From Torreya grandis (lineage: Eukaryota > Streptophyta > Pinopsida > Cupressales > Taxaceae): a stretch of 64,000 nt of DNA. The translations under genes and the position numbers were made by a program. The stretch lies in assembly GCA_037957365.1 (NCBI GenBank), contig JARHVA010003635.1, positions 1,303,501 through 1,367,500 on the forward strand, written 5' to 3'. This document shows positions 51,501 through 63,380 of this stretch, piece after piece. How positions within the stretch are numbered: the stretch's first letter is position 1; each line of letters starts with the position of its first letter. Below the pieces are notes generated by a model. That model worked only from the letters and a program-made list of their open reading frames with translations, searched no databases and was not told the origin of the DNA.

Positions 51501-52400
51501 TCCTTATTGAAGATATATAGGTATTCATCCAACCATTTTTGATATTTAACCTAAAACATTCCCTTTAAAATCTCCACTAGAGAAAAATTGGATATCTAAG
51601 CATCAATAGGTCCACCCCATGGTAAGTATTTATATCCTTACACTTTTCAATTATTTACTGAGTTAATTAGATATTGTTTTTTGATTATGAATGAATGTAT
51701 GTGTATCCTTGTTTAGTATTTATATATATTTAGTAAGTGTGTGTAGCCATAGGATTGCTTAAACTTGTCATAAATAACTTTAACTTGAATATTTCTCCAT
51801 TTGGTTGACCATTTCACCTTACCTATTTTACAAGCTTTCTAATCTATTCTTTACTTTATTTTGTACCTTTTTACAATCATTTACCTTTGTTGAGGTATAG
51901 TAAGAGATATATAATTGTGTCATAGGATTAGGATTTGTAACCCTTTTCTCTTGATATTTGATTTTTAGGTTACACTCTTCTATATCTATGGAATTTATTT
52001 GTTGTTACGTAATCATCTAATATAAGTAGGATTTGTTTGAGTGACCTTATAACAAGTCCTAGTTTATTGAGAGAAATAGGATAGTTATATCTCATTATAT
52101 CCTGTGCATAAACTTATCTCCTCTAAATTTATAAGATGTCTGTAATAAATCAAAAAGACAATATTTCCTTGTGATCCAATTTGAACCATCTAAAAATTCT
52201 AAGAAGGATATTTTTTCAAACATTAATTAAATGAAATTATTACTAAAACATCTCAAAGTAAGCCTCCCTAACCCAAAATAGGATCCTCATATAAAAATAA
52301 TAAAAATTCAACTAAACCTTGATGAGTGCCATTAATCTCTTCATTTAGATCAACTCAACTTGGTTAGTGACATATTAAACCAAGTTTGGTGTCCAACTGT
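48591..52400. other. Probable 3' non-coding part and LTR of element B, unassigned
   Basis: No coding domain is recognised. The first kilobase resembles the post-integrase region of gypsy elements and holds a perfect 10-bp inverted repeat (48812-48868). A 3' LTR is expected here but its edges could not be fixed, because no convincing partner was found in the first 2.7 kb of the window. Open frames are below 75 codons and lack known motifs. Confidence 0.4.
48812..48868 (+). repeat. Inverted repeat AATTTGTGAG...CTCACAAATT
   Basis: Perfect 10-bp arms at 48812-48821 and 48859-48868 around a 37-base loop that includes CACTTGGGGAATAT. It lies about 230 bp after the end of the element B integrase and is comparable in place to the hairpin array of element A. 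Confidence 0.7.
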
Positions 52401-54340
52401 GGTTAGTAGTAATGTGTCAAAAATAGTAACTATTAGCTAATTTTGGCTACCATATGATATAATTATAAAAAAATTGTCTATCAATATTTTATATTATTTT
52501 TAGATTCATTGGTAACATTTTGAAATGCATGTTATCATAGTTTAAGGTAAATTTGACAAGTTTAAGGTATTGGCTAATATCAGTTTGTGATTGTCTAGTT
52601 ATGTCATGTCTTAGTCAAGTTGAGTCAAAAGGTATTAAAGGTTTAATAAGTCTTTATATGTCATGTGACATGTGTCAATAAACACCTTCTACTCTCTTGG
52701 TCTATACAAGTGCCTAGAATATGTAAGACACTCCTAACATTATAACCCATTTGAAATGTTTCTTATCTATTTTGTAATGTTCTAAGAAGGAATATCGTAA
52801 GTTATGGAATTTAAATTGTTGGAAAAAGATTTTTTCACATTTATTGAATTATTAAAAGCATGGAATATTCCATTAATGTTGTTCCACATATTCTTCAAGT
52901 AAGAAGATGACAATTTTCATGGCAAAAGAAAGGTTTTTCAGAGGGTTGTTACAAGCTTTTAGAGTGTGATTCATTTACATGAACTTATAGAGACAAATAA
53001 ACATCCCTAAATCCCAAATACAATATTTTGATGGAGTTACACATCCAAAAATGAATAAAACCTATGAATCTCTCCTATCAGCTTCCTTGGTATCCCTAAG
53101 AGGGTCAATATTTTTCACTTGGTGTATATAAGAGAGAAAGAGTTGGATGGAATGAAATTGGTGGTTGATGGGGGTAATTATTAAATTTAAATCAATGAAA
53201 TAGTGTTTAAATTTATGGATCATACTCTATTAACAATCATTAATAAGTTTAGGAAGTCATAATGCACTCTTCATTCACACAAGTTTAATTTTAAACATTT
53301 CAAAAGTAGTAGTGAACTTATAGATGATAATTAATTATTATATGTGATCATAAAAAAATTAATTAGATATATCATGACATTTATATGACCTATTTATCAT
53401 GTGTGAATATAAAATAAATATAAAACTCTATTTATGGTGAGTTATAGGCAAAAGAATGAGGTTATAGATGGATTTTGTAATAGATTGAATGTGTTCTCAC
53501 TTAAATAAGGATATAAAAAAATATAAATAAATAAATAAATCTTACTAAAAACCTAATAAAATAACTTTAAATAACCATATTATTCAAAATAGTGAGTGAG
53601 AGAGGAGATCATCCATTCAAAAGAACTATTATAGGTGACAGTCTAAGGTAGACCCTATTGAGTTCATGGAGATAAACAAAGTTTTTCAATGTAATGAAAG
53701 CTATAATTTGGTATTATTTAAGTATGTCACTCCTATTTAAATTTTAATTTACCATTAAAGGAGACAAACTTAGTTATGATATAGAAGAGGGAGGTGCTTG
53801 AGGTTTACAATGATCATCTACAGGCCTATGTCAATTGATGAATAGAGAATACATGAATTATACATGAAAAAAGAATGTTTGAAGGTTAAAAATGGTTAAA
53901 AGTTTTAATAATGAATTTTAGGATTAATTTTTAAAAACTTTTTCACAAAGTAACTTGATAACATTACATTTTGATGAAAGAGCATTCTAGGCTTTTGAAG
54001 TTTGTGAGAACAATGGTGACTAGGTCATCTAAGTTAGAGAAAAAAATATGGGATTGGTTTATAATTTAAAATTTGGTATATAAATGTCCATTTGAAAAAA
54101 TTTATCTCAATAATTCACTTATTTTTGGTTTAAATAAAGTCCCATATCAAATATTGTCAAGAACTAGGCCTAATGTAAGCACCTACAATCCTATATTGGG
54201 CATAATTAAGAAAAGATATACATGTAATGATAATAGAGTACTAAAAGGGGTAAATAAATATAAATTTTATCATGATATATGTATTTAAGGAAAATATTTA
54301 GGATTAATAAGGACTAAATAATCTAATATATGTAATTTGG
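52401..54340. other. Unassigned AT-rich DNA
   Basis: Stop-rich in all frames, with no recognised gene or repeat. A TATATAAG-like sequence near 53126 is not connected to any coding region. Confidence 0.5.
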
Positions 54341-54486
54341 AAAGAATTGGGCTCAAGAAACCTAGTATGCATACACAACCTATGTGTGCAAAATGCAGAA
54401 AACACTGATTGTGTAGCATTTGAGGTATGTTCAGAGGTTTTAAAATGGTCATATATAATATTATTAATTATTTTAACTTTAATAAA

Positions 54487-54487
<1 letters not shown>

Positions 54488-54534
<47 letters not shown>
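54488..54534. repeat. (AAT)n microsatellite
   Basis: About 15 units of AAT/ATA. Open frames of repeated Ile or Asn across it are artefacts. Confidence 0.97.
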
Positions 54535-54538
<4 letters not shown>

Positions 54539-54889
54539 GTTTAAGAACCCAGCTTCAAGAACCAACACTTGGGAGACTCAAATCGTCACCTAGAGGGTTG
54601 CCCATATGAGAATGTACCATGTGTTTTGGATATGAGATGGAAATATGTTTTGAGTTGTGAAATTAATTTATATATAACAAGGTAAATTTTTTTATAATAT
54701 TTATTATGATGATGAAACACTTAGGTAGAGATCTCTCAGGTTTGAAGGGTCCATAGTCCTAAAAATATACCTACAAACCTGTTATAGGCAAAATATGAAA
54801 AGGATGCATTATTTACATTGGTATAATATTTTTTTAGTATCTAAACAACTAATTAGTATTTAAATATTAATTATGATCAATTAAAATTA

Positions 54890-55760
54890 ATAATTTGACC
54901 TCATAATAGGTAAAAAGGGTTACAACCAAGAAGCTACTTACAAAACCTTATAAGGGGACAAAACATATTTTAGGCTATTTGGAGGGCCAATATGCTTGGA
55001 TAGGTGATACATAGACTTATAATATTTTTTTAAATATATTTATAAGGAATTTATAACCATAAAAATTCATTTTGTATATTTATAAGCCTAAAAAACATTT
55101 TTTGGTCTTCATAAACAAGCATATCCATCCGAGAAGCTACTTTTGGAGGATTAGAGCTTCATTGAGAAAAATGCATGGGTAGAAATGGTATTTGGAGGTT
55201 TTTAATGTGGTATAATAATCTAATATTATGGTATTTATATTTTATCAATAATCCTATATAGTATGAACAATTGCTAAGAGCACTAACCACTCAAAACCTT
55301 TTTTTAACTTTGTGAAGAACTCTATGGTTTTATGCTCAATACTCCTTGGAGAATTTGCATGGACACTAATGGATATTTTATATGGTGATTAGTTAATCAT
55401 ATTATAAAATAATATAATTATTTAATTTATACACCACCATAGATTTATAAACTATCATTAAGACTGAATTTTCCTTAAAACTTGTTTTAGCTTTAAGAGG
55501 AGCTCAAGATATCATACTTTTTTGCTCAGAACTTGAATGGGTAGATGTATGGGACTAATTTGTGTTTAGGTATTATAGATAGGTATATTCCCTAAAATAT
55601 TTTTTATTTATATTTATATTTTAAATATGTTATTTATGAACAATCTTTAAGAGTGAAATAGGCCTAAAACCCTCCTAAAACTGTCATAGTGACCCGATGG
55701 AGGAGATTGACCCTCAAATTCCATAAAATGAAATGTTTTAAAATTAAAATGAATTTGGTG
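54890..55760 (+). repeat. Degenerate satellite-like tandem array, unit about 185-190 bp
   Basis: Recurring landmarks are AAGCCTAAAA-like starts at about 55083 and 55655, with related CTAAGAGCACTAA (55275), CATTAAGACTGAA (55454) and TTTAAGAGTGAAA (55645) blocks. Each is followed by an AA-AACCT..TTT stretch, a GCTC or GCTAC box, an AATGGGTAGA or GCATGGAC box, and an AT-rich tail. Four to five units are suggested. Units are strongly diverged, so boundaries are approximate. Confidence 0.55.
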
Positions 55761-56340
55761 ACCTATGCAGGCCCATGGGAATATTAAAAAAGTTTTGGTT
55801 TCACGTTAATGTTAATTTTGTATGGAAATTGGCCAAGAGATGATTGTTGCATACCTAGCAATGTAGGTTTAGATGTCTCTCTATGAAATTTAATTGAATG
55901 AGGCCTAATGAAATATATTATAATAATCTATGACATTGAAGAAACATTATATGATTCCATAAAATATATCATGAGAGGTATTAAGTAATTTTTTTTATTC
56001 TCAAAACAATTGTAGAGGAGTAGAGAGAAGAACTAAAGAGTCTCAAGGCACCTATGGAACTAGTGATAATTGGATGAGATGTTATATATACTAGAATGAT
56101 TGTCACACTTAAAATGTTATAATATAAAATTCCCATATATGCAAAAGTGTCCAAGATAGGTATGACTTGTTAGACACCAATAATAGTAATTTTAAGAGAC
56201 AAGGGTTATGTGTCACTCCTATGCCAACCTCATGAAACTCACCATTACTCCAAGTTCACACATGTTGAGAGAGTACTTAGGACTATTATTAACCTCTTTA
56301 ATATTTTAAATTTATTTCATGATGGTTGAAACTTCTCTAA
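55761..56340. other. Unassigned AT-rich DNA
   Basis: No gene or repeat is recognised between the degenerate array and the TC microsatellite. Confidence 0.5.
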
Positions 56341-56342
56341 GA

Positions 56343-57796
<1,454 letters not shown>

Positions 57797-57801
57797 CATA
57801 T
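57797..57801 (+). repeat. Target-site duplication of element F, left copy (CATAT)
   Basis: CATAT immediately before the TGG start of the left LTR; the matching copy is 60807-60811. Confidence 0.8.
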
Positions 57802-58273
57802 TGGTATGATCCAAACTTATAATAATTGGATAATACACATAATATAATGTATATAAACACAAAAAATAGATATTGGTGGACCAAGATTTCTAAATATCTA
57901 ATATATGTAGAAATAGAATACCCTTAAGGTAGGGCAACACTATACAATACTCCTTTAGGAAGGAATAACTCCATAATGTCTCTTCAAGGGGGAAACCTCT
58001 AATATCCTCTTATAATATAAGACTCAATGCTTAATTTATTCCCTTAAAATTATAATCATATCCTTTATATATAACTATATCTAACTAATAATATATGTAT
58101 AACCTCCTAATCCAAATTTAGGTTGACCGTTACCCAATGCACTAATTCCATAAGTTACACTATTATACTAATATATTTGGACCCATATAGCTAACTAATG
58201 GGGATGTATACCACATGTTGGCATCTTCATCAACATATATACATTAATATATCATATTCTTAGGTACATAACA
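57802..58273 (-). repeat. Element F 3' LTR
   Basis: Aligns with 60274-60806 over blocks such as CCCTTAAGGTAGGGCAACAC, ATACAATACTCCTTTA and TATCCTCTTATAATATAAGA. In + orientation it starts TGGTATGATCC and ends ACATAACA. Confidence 0.9.
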
Positions 58274-58285
58274 TTTTTTATCTCC
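58274..58285 (-). promoter_or_regulatory. Element F polypurine tract
   Basis: On the minus strand GGAGATAAAAAA lies directly before the 3' LTR start TGTTATGTACC, the place where plus-strand DNA synthesis is primed. Confidence 0.8.
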
Positions 58286-58469
58286 TTGACATGTTTCATC
58301 CCCAAAACATAGGAAGAAACCAAATAATGAGTGTGCTTCAAATCATTGCACACTTGTCTCCAAGTTCGATCATCCAACCATCCATATGTGATATTTTTAG
58401 GTTATAAATTTCCAACCTTATTTCCAAATTACAATGTGTTAATCTTATTCTAGTCATGATCATAACTAT

Positions 58470-59000
58470 ATCATCTTGGTGTCCATGGATAATTATTCCT
58501 CCTTTGATTCCATGTACTGTATTCCACTATGCTACTCTGATTCCATTGATGACCATAGTAGTTATTATTCAATGCATAATCATAGTGATTCCCCCATTGA
58601 TTCCATGTTCCATAGGCTAATTTATTATTTTAATTCCATACCTAACCATAGTAGTTCTTTGGCTTCCATTCATAGCCATAATTATTGGAACTCTAATTTC
58701 TTATATAACCAAAGTCCCAATTATTATGACACTCCCTTATATGACTCCATAATTTTTTCATCGCATGATGATGTGGGTGTCTATATAACTCAAATTTTTT
58801 TTATACTTTGACCTTATCAATGTTTTCTTATACCTCTTCCATATTTTGCTTTGGTGGTTCTTTTGTCTCTTGATTAGCTGATTTTTTTTCTTTACTTTTA
58901 TTGTTTCTTCATATATGTTTTCATATGAATCTTTCACATATTCTTATTCACCTCCTTAAATCTCATCTTCATGATCTACCTTGATTTTTATTTGTGCCTT
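58470..59000 (-). pseudogene. Element F repetitive tail frame
   Basis: After the protease the minus-strand frame becomes repetitive, with recurring WLWMEAK, LWNMESMGES, LWSSMES and QYMESKE pieces. The DNA below it repeats GATTCCATTGATGACCATAG-like units at roughly 55-60 bp spacing from about 58490 to 58690. Stops are present. It may be a former hydrophilic C-terminal gag extension. An antisense open frame on the + strand (58476-58811) spans the same repeats and is probably only their mirror. Confidence 0.5.
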
Positions 59001-59014
59001 TCCAACTATGATAC

Positions 59015-59362
59015 CTATAAAGTGACCTTATTTTTCTTATACCAAAACTTCATGAACTTATTTTGAATAATAATATTGATTGTTACCAAAATATCTAACC
59101 ATGGATATCCAAGAATGATATCCAAAGCATAAAAATATAAATACAAAATATATTTTCCCATAATGAGCTTCAAATATTTAAACACCAAAATATTCTTACC
59201 ATCTACTTGAACCTCCTTGATATTATTTTCTTGAACATGTAGATGCTTGGCCACATTCATGTTGATGAATTTATAATTACTAGTAGGGTTTATGGACACA
59301 ACTTTCTTATTTTGAATGTATCCATGAAATTGAAAATTTGACTTGGGTTTCTTTGGAGACAA
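59015..59362 (-). pseudogene. Element F retropepsin-like protease, active site lost
   Basis: A 115-codon open frame. It reads KKVVSINPTSNYKFINMNVA at the place where gypsy-type proteases have VVLIDSGSTHNFIN, so the catalytic Asp and the Gly are both replaced (INPTS). The rest of the fold is recognisable: VQVDGKNILVFKYLKLIMGK, FYALDIILGYPWLDILVTIN and KFMKFWYKKNKVTL. It lies in the middle of element F, downstream of a gag remnant with a long acidic run. No RT follows. The wording matches Ty3/gypsy proteases of the retroviral aspartyl protease group. Confidence 0.85.
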
Positions 59363-59439
59363 ATTATTTGAACCCTTATGAACTAATTATTCTTCTTATA
59401 CTTATTTGAGATCCTCCACCTCTCCTTCTACACCATCTA

Positions 59440-60230
59440 TAATCTTCTAAGTATCATTATGCTTGATTTATTCTTCTTCATCATCACTTGCATGTTCTTC
59501 TTCATTATCATTATTTTCCTCCTCTTCTTCATCCTCTTTTTGTTTTATATCCCATCGATCTAGGAAGACCTATTATATTTCTTCCCAAGAAGAATACCTT
59601 TGTGTGAATCTCAACTAATTAAACCAATGTTATACATACCCATATAAAGAAATATACAAACATGTTCGCCATAAAATTGTTTGAGTATTATTCTCCTTGA
59701 AAAAGATCCACCATTTTCTAGCACCAATATCAATCTCCCCTAAAAATACTTGAAAATTTATGATCCACAAACAAATTAGGGTTAATGAAATACCCTAAAA
59801 TGTCAATAAAGTATTAAAAACTGATCCAAATAGTCCTAAATTTTTATTTTAGCTTCCTATTATGATATTAGAACTTCAATATTTTTTTTATAAAAATCCA
59901 AAAACATTGGCCTGTAAAATGAATATATTAAAAATCATAAAATCATAATAAATCCCTAAAAACAATTCCAAAAAATCCTATTTTTTTTTTGTTTTTATCT
60001 TGTATGTTGTTATAGCATCAATAAAAATTTTGAAGAAAAAATCCTTATTTTTTTGATGATATGGAAAAATTAGTACAAAACCTAAAATATCTATAACTAC
60101 CTCAAAACTAATCATAAAGGCTCAATTTTTTAATTTATATTTACTTAAATTATTAGTCATATCCAATAATAAAATTGTGTAAAAATTTCCAACTGATTGA
60201 AAGATATTGATGATTCCAAACAACTAGCAT
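59440..60230 (-). pseudogene. Element F gag remnant
   Basis: Broken frame between the primer site and the protease. Readable parts are VFLGEIDIGARKWWIFFKEN (about 59690-59760), LRFTQRYSSWEEI and VFLDRWDIKQKEDEEEENND, then an acidic run ending EEEHASDDEEE near 59470. These resemble the capsid-to-linker part of a gypsy gag (family form LRFTQHRGSWEEIQQVFLDR). No start codon can be named, and the N-terminal half toward 60230 is unreadable. Confidence 0.6.
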
Positions 60231-60259
60231 TTCACTCCACATAAATTGCCCAAATCAAA

Positions 60260-60271
60260 GCTCTGATACCA
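60260..60271 (-). promoter_or_regulatory. Element F primer-binding site (initiator-Met tRNA)
   Basis: On the minus strand TGGTATCAGAGC, a perfect 12-base complement to the initiator-Met tRNA 3' end, two bases inside the 5' LTR. The LTR itself ends in a related GATACCA, making a short inverted repeat around the junction. Confidence 0.93.
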
Positions 60272-60273
60272 CT

Positions 60274-60330
60274 TGGTATCATCCACACTTGTAAAAATTG
60301 TAAAATATGCAAAATATAATATAGATCAAC

Positions 60331-60411
<81 letters not shown>

Positions 60412-60806
60412 GGACCAAGATGTCCAAATATTTAATATATGCAAAAACAAAATACCCTTAAGGTAGGGCAACACCATACAATACTCCTTTAATAAGGAAT
60501 AACTCCACAATTTCTCTTCGAGGGGACAACCTCCAATATCCTCTTATAATATAAGACTCAATGTTTACTTTATTCCCTTAAAATCATAATCATCTCCTTT
60601 ATATATACCTATATCTAACTAACAATGGATGGGTAACCTCTTAATCCTAATGTAGGTCAACCATTACCCAATGCACTAATTCCATAAATTACTTCATTAT
60701 AATAATATATTGGACCCCTATAACTAACTAAGGGGGATGTATGTCACATGTTGGCATATCCATCAACCTATATACATTAATATATCATATCCCTAGGTAC
60801 ATAGAA
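60274..60806 (-). repeat. Element F 5' LTR
   Basis: Aligns with the 3' LTR except for a TA expansion. In + orientation it starts TGGTATCATCC and ends TACATAGAA. It is followed by CATAT. Confidence 0.9.
60334..60407. repeat. (TA)n microsatellite in element F 5' LTR
   Basis: About 74 bp. The matching part of the other LTR (57838-57880) has only scattered TA, so the growth is post-insertional. Confidence 0.97.
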
Positions 60807-60811
60807 CATAT
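60807..60811 (+). repeat. Target-site duplication of element F, right copy (CATAT)
   Basis: Matches 57797-57801. Confidence 0.8.
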
Positions 60812-60936
60812 AAAGTCTTCAACTGGTTACAATATTTTTCAATTAAAATCTTGTAACCAATCTTTCATAATATCCGTATTGATATTATTACAAAACCTTA
60901 TTATAAATATTATGTATATAAATAGGAATATTATCT

Positions 60937-61212
60937 TTGGTAAGTTTTTGCATGTATATAAATAGGAATATTATAACTAACCTAAAGATAAAATTTAAAG
61001 ATCCATCATTAGGTATGCATGATATGGCTATTAGTTTATGGTGTCCAAAATATCTTCCAACTAGATTTGTGATTGATCTACGTAACTCCAGAGCTAAGAG
61101 TGGTAAATCTATATCTAGCTTGATGGACTCCAAAACTAGACTAGTGAACTTTAGAGCCAACCTAATGGACTTTAGAGATAGACTAGTGATCACCGAAACT
61201 ATGTTAGGCTAA
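60937..61212 (+). CDS. Short open frame with 7-residue repeats, unknown
   Basis: A 91-codon open frame whose second half is a 21-bp tandem repeat read as 7-residue units: LMDSKTR, LVNFRAN, LMDFRDR, LVITETM (about 61120-61205). A frame on the opposite strand (61193-60888) crosses the same repeats, so the openness may simply reflect the repeat. A 30-bp duplication (ATATAAATAGGAATATTAT-type) lies just upstream at 60916-60973. No family is recognised and it is probably not a real gene. Confidence 0.25.
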   Translation: MVSFCMYINRNIITNLKIKFKDPSLGMHDMAISLWCPKYLPTRFVIDLRNSRAKSGKSISSLMDSKTRLVNFRANLMDFRDRLVITETMLG

Positions 61213-61479
61213 TCCTCATAGGGATGAATAGGTCTTTAGGGGTATTATTATTTTTTGAATCTGTATTATTTGATCATAGTTTTTTTATGAAATATATACA
61301 TACAAAAATGGTGGATTTTAAGGTAAAGGGTTAGAATGAAGTGATGAAAATAAGCAACAATGAATTGGACATACTAATACAGGTAAAATTATTCATCTTT
61401 TTCTTTACATTAGAAACAAGTTATAAAATACACATTCAAATCTATTAATATTATTATTTTTAGGTAATAAATAGTGTCA

Positions 61480-63380
61480 TTAATTGGATATAATGATCCA
61501 TTTTATGGACTATTCATTTCCGCACACTTTACTTCTTGACATTCCTCTTTCAAGCTACTAGCTTCCCTACCCATCATCAAGAACTCACTTTTTAATATTT
61601 TGGCTGAGATCATAGACATCATAGTATGTGTTCTATTTTTTCTCCATTGGATTGACAAACCCTTTATTTATCTAAACTAGTTATCTCCATTTTTTAAACT
61701 AATTATTGGACTAATGTGCCATATTTTTCCATGGAGATATAGGGATAAGCATGAGTATATTTCTAAATCTCATACCTATCCACTCTTTCCCATACATAAT
61801 ATTTAATTACTAAATGATCTCAATAAAATCCTTAGTTTTTCTAAAACGCCATCTAAGGTTAGTGGGAGAATTCACCTCTCTTCTCTTTAATGGTATATTC
61901 AAAGTGTCCCACCTTTTATCTTTGGTAACCAATGTTTCATTAAAATGGTGTTGCATATATTCCTCAAAATATGTGATAATATTATGCATAACCGATGGTT
62001 AGTGTTCCTTAAATGTTTATTGGTATACAAGGCTTTTGAACTATATAATATTATAATATACAAGATGAAATTGAGCTCTTATACAAATTCCAACATTATT
62101 CACTTTCTCAAAATGTTCATCAATTCTTGTGCTCCATGTAATTTGGTTTTTTAGGGTAGAAATATAAGCTCTGAGTTGGGATTATCCTACAAATAGGTTT
62201 ATCTAGAAATAAGACATATGGCCTAAGATAAAGTTGTATAAATAAAGTTCACATAATAAATTATGATTCTCTAGGGTAATGGTTTAACAATATTTCATGA
62301 ATAAATTTTCATCCTTTAACTCATAAGGTAGTCCATATGAACCTCTTAGAAATTTCCATTTAAGGAACTTCTCATGGAGAAAAAGACTATAGATTAAGGA
62401 AGGTCATTTGCAAGACAAATGTTTCTTTCCTAGATCATAAGTAATTGGATGGTGGAATCTAATTTTTATTTCTATTTTCTCCTTCAAGATATATCCTCAA
62501 CTTATTTTTTCTATCTTGAGTCTTCTTAATTCTTGACAAGTTTAATTCCAAGTGGTAATAATGTCACGATAAGAAAATTGTGTCTAAACCCCTTGGTCTT
62601 CTTATTTTTTGGCTCAACCACTTTCTCTTTCAATAAAATAATCTCATTACATTTATTTAAAGACTTAATCTTAGTTTCATATAATTATTTTTATTAATAA
62701 AAGTTCATGTCTTTCTTACCTTATAGCTTCATTTTTAGGAAGGCAATCTCTTCCTCTTGTTGCCTTATAGTAACCTCAACTTTGGACATGATTAGAGTTT
62801 GATGTAATTGTTCATCTTCATCATGGAAATAATAGTGGGTCTCATCTATATATAATATCAATTATTTTCATTTATCCCTTGGATGAAATGAATTATATGG
62901 AGGAGGTTAATCCACATCTCTCTCAAATGATTCTTCCATGGTTACTAATTCTTCAATGTTGAACAAAGGTTGTCTTATTTATTCTTCTATAGATATTTTT
63001 AAATTCTTGGAGTTTCAATAGTATGTCCTTGATTTAAAATACTAAGGATATATGTATCATACTTCTCTTGATCATCCTCCTTATAAGTTATAAGTCTTTT
63101 CTTTTCCTTGTCACGGGTACTAGCCTAAACTCCTCCTTGGAGCCTTTATTCTTGAACTTTTCCTTAGGACCCTAGATGGTGATACTCATAGGGTTGGACT
63201 CTCTTCATCATAAATTTATAAGATAGGTACTTGGGTAGTGGTTATTTCTAAGTTTTCCTCAAATCTAGGTCTAGTCACCCTTGTTTTCAACTTATTTTCT
63301 TTCTTTACCACCATATTTGGGTATTCACTAGAATCCCTTCTTTTGAACCAAACCTTGGTTTAAGGGAAGAATAAATAGGT
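61480..63380 (-). pseudogene. Long decayed minus-strand frame with coiled coil, unknown
   Basis: On the minus strand a protein-like frame can be followed for about 600 codons. It starts near 63350 with basic, proline-containing sequence (RKSSRIKAPRRSL). It then reads EESFERDVD.PPPYNSFHPR, ETHYYFHDEDEQLHQTLIMS and a heptad-like coiled coil KVEVTIRQQEEEIAFLKMKL (about 62790-62690), then LPLGIKLVKN, and toward the end LMKHWLPKIKGGTL and ILRSFSN. Stops are nearly all at positions where CAA, CAG or TGG would fit, and there are a few frameshifts. I do not recognise the family; a retroelement gag-like or accessory protein is plausible. No LTRs were found around it. Confidence 0.5.

Larger units (their letters stand above)
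57802..60806 (-). mobile_element. Element F: compact gag-protease LTR retrotransposon, no RT or integrase
   Basis: A complete but tiny LTR element of 3.0 kb on the minus strand. It has LTRs of 472 bp (57802-58273, 3') and 533 bp (60274-60806, 5'; longer by a TA microsatellite), a perfect 12-base initiator-Met primer site, a purine tract before the 3' LTR and CATAT target duplications. The 2.0-kb interior carries gag and protease remnants and a repetitive tail. There is no space for RT and integrase, so it must have moved with borrowed enzymes. LTR divergence over about 190 bp compared by eye is near 11 percent. Confidence 0.88.

Noticed and set aside
53120..53140. TATA-box-like sequence (GTGTATATAAGAG)
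   Set aside because: No coding region or known promoter context follows, and such strings are expected by chance in AT-rich DNA.
54347..54609. Two open frames ending in poly-Ile or poly-Asn
   Set aside because: They depend on the (AAT)n repeat and show no domain.
58476..58811. 111-codon + strand open frame rich in Ser, His and Tyr
   Set aside because: It runs antisense to the repetitive tail of element F and follows the same tandem DNA repeat; no independent coding evidence.
61814..62154. Two overlapping + strand open frames of 62 and 69 codons
   Set aside because: They are antisense to the longer decayed minus-strand frame and show no domain.
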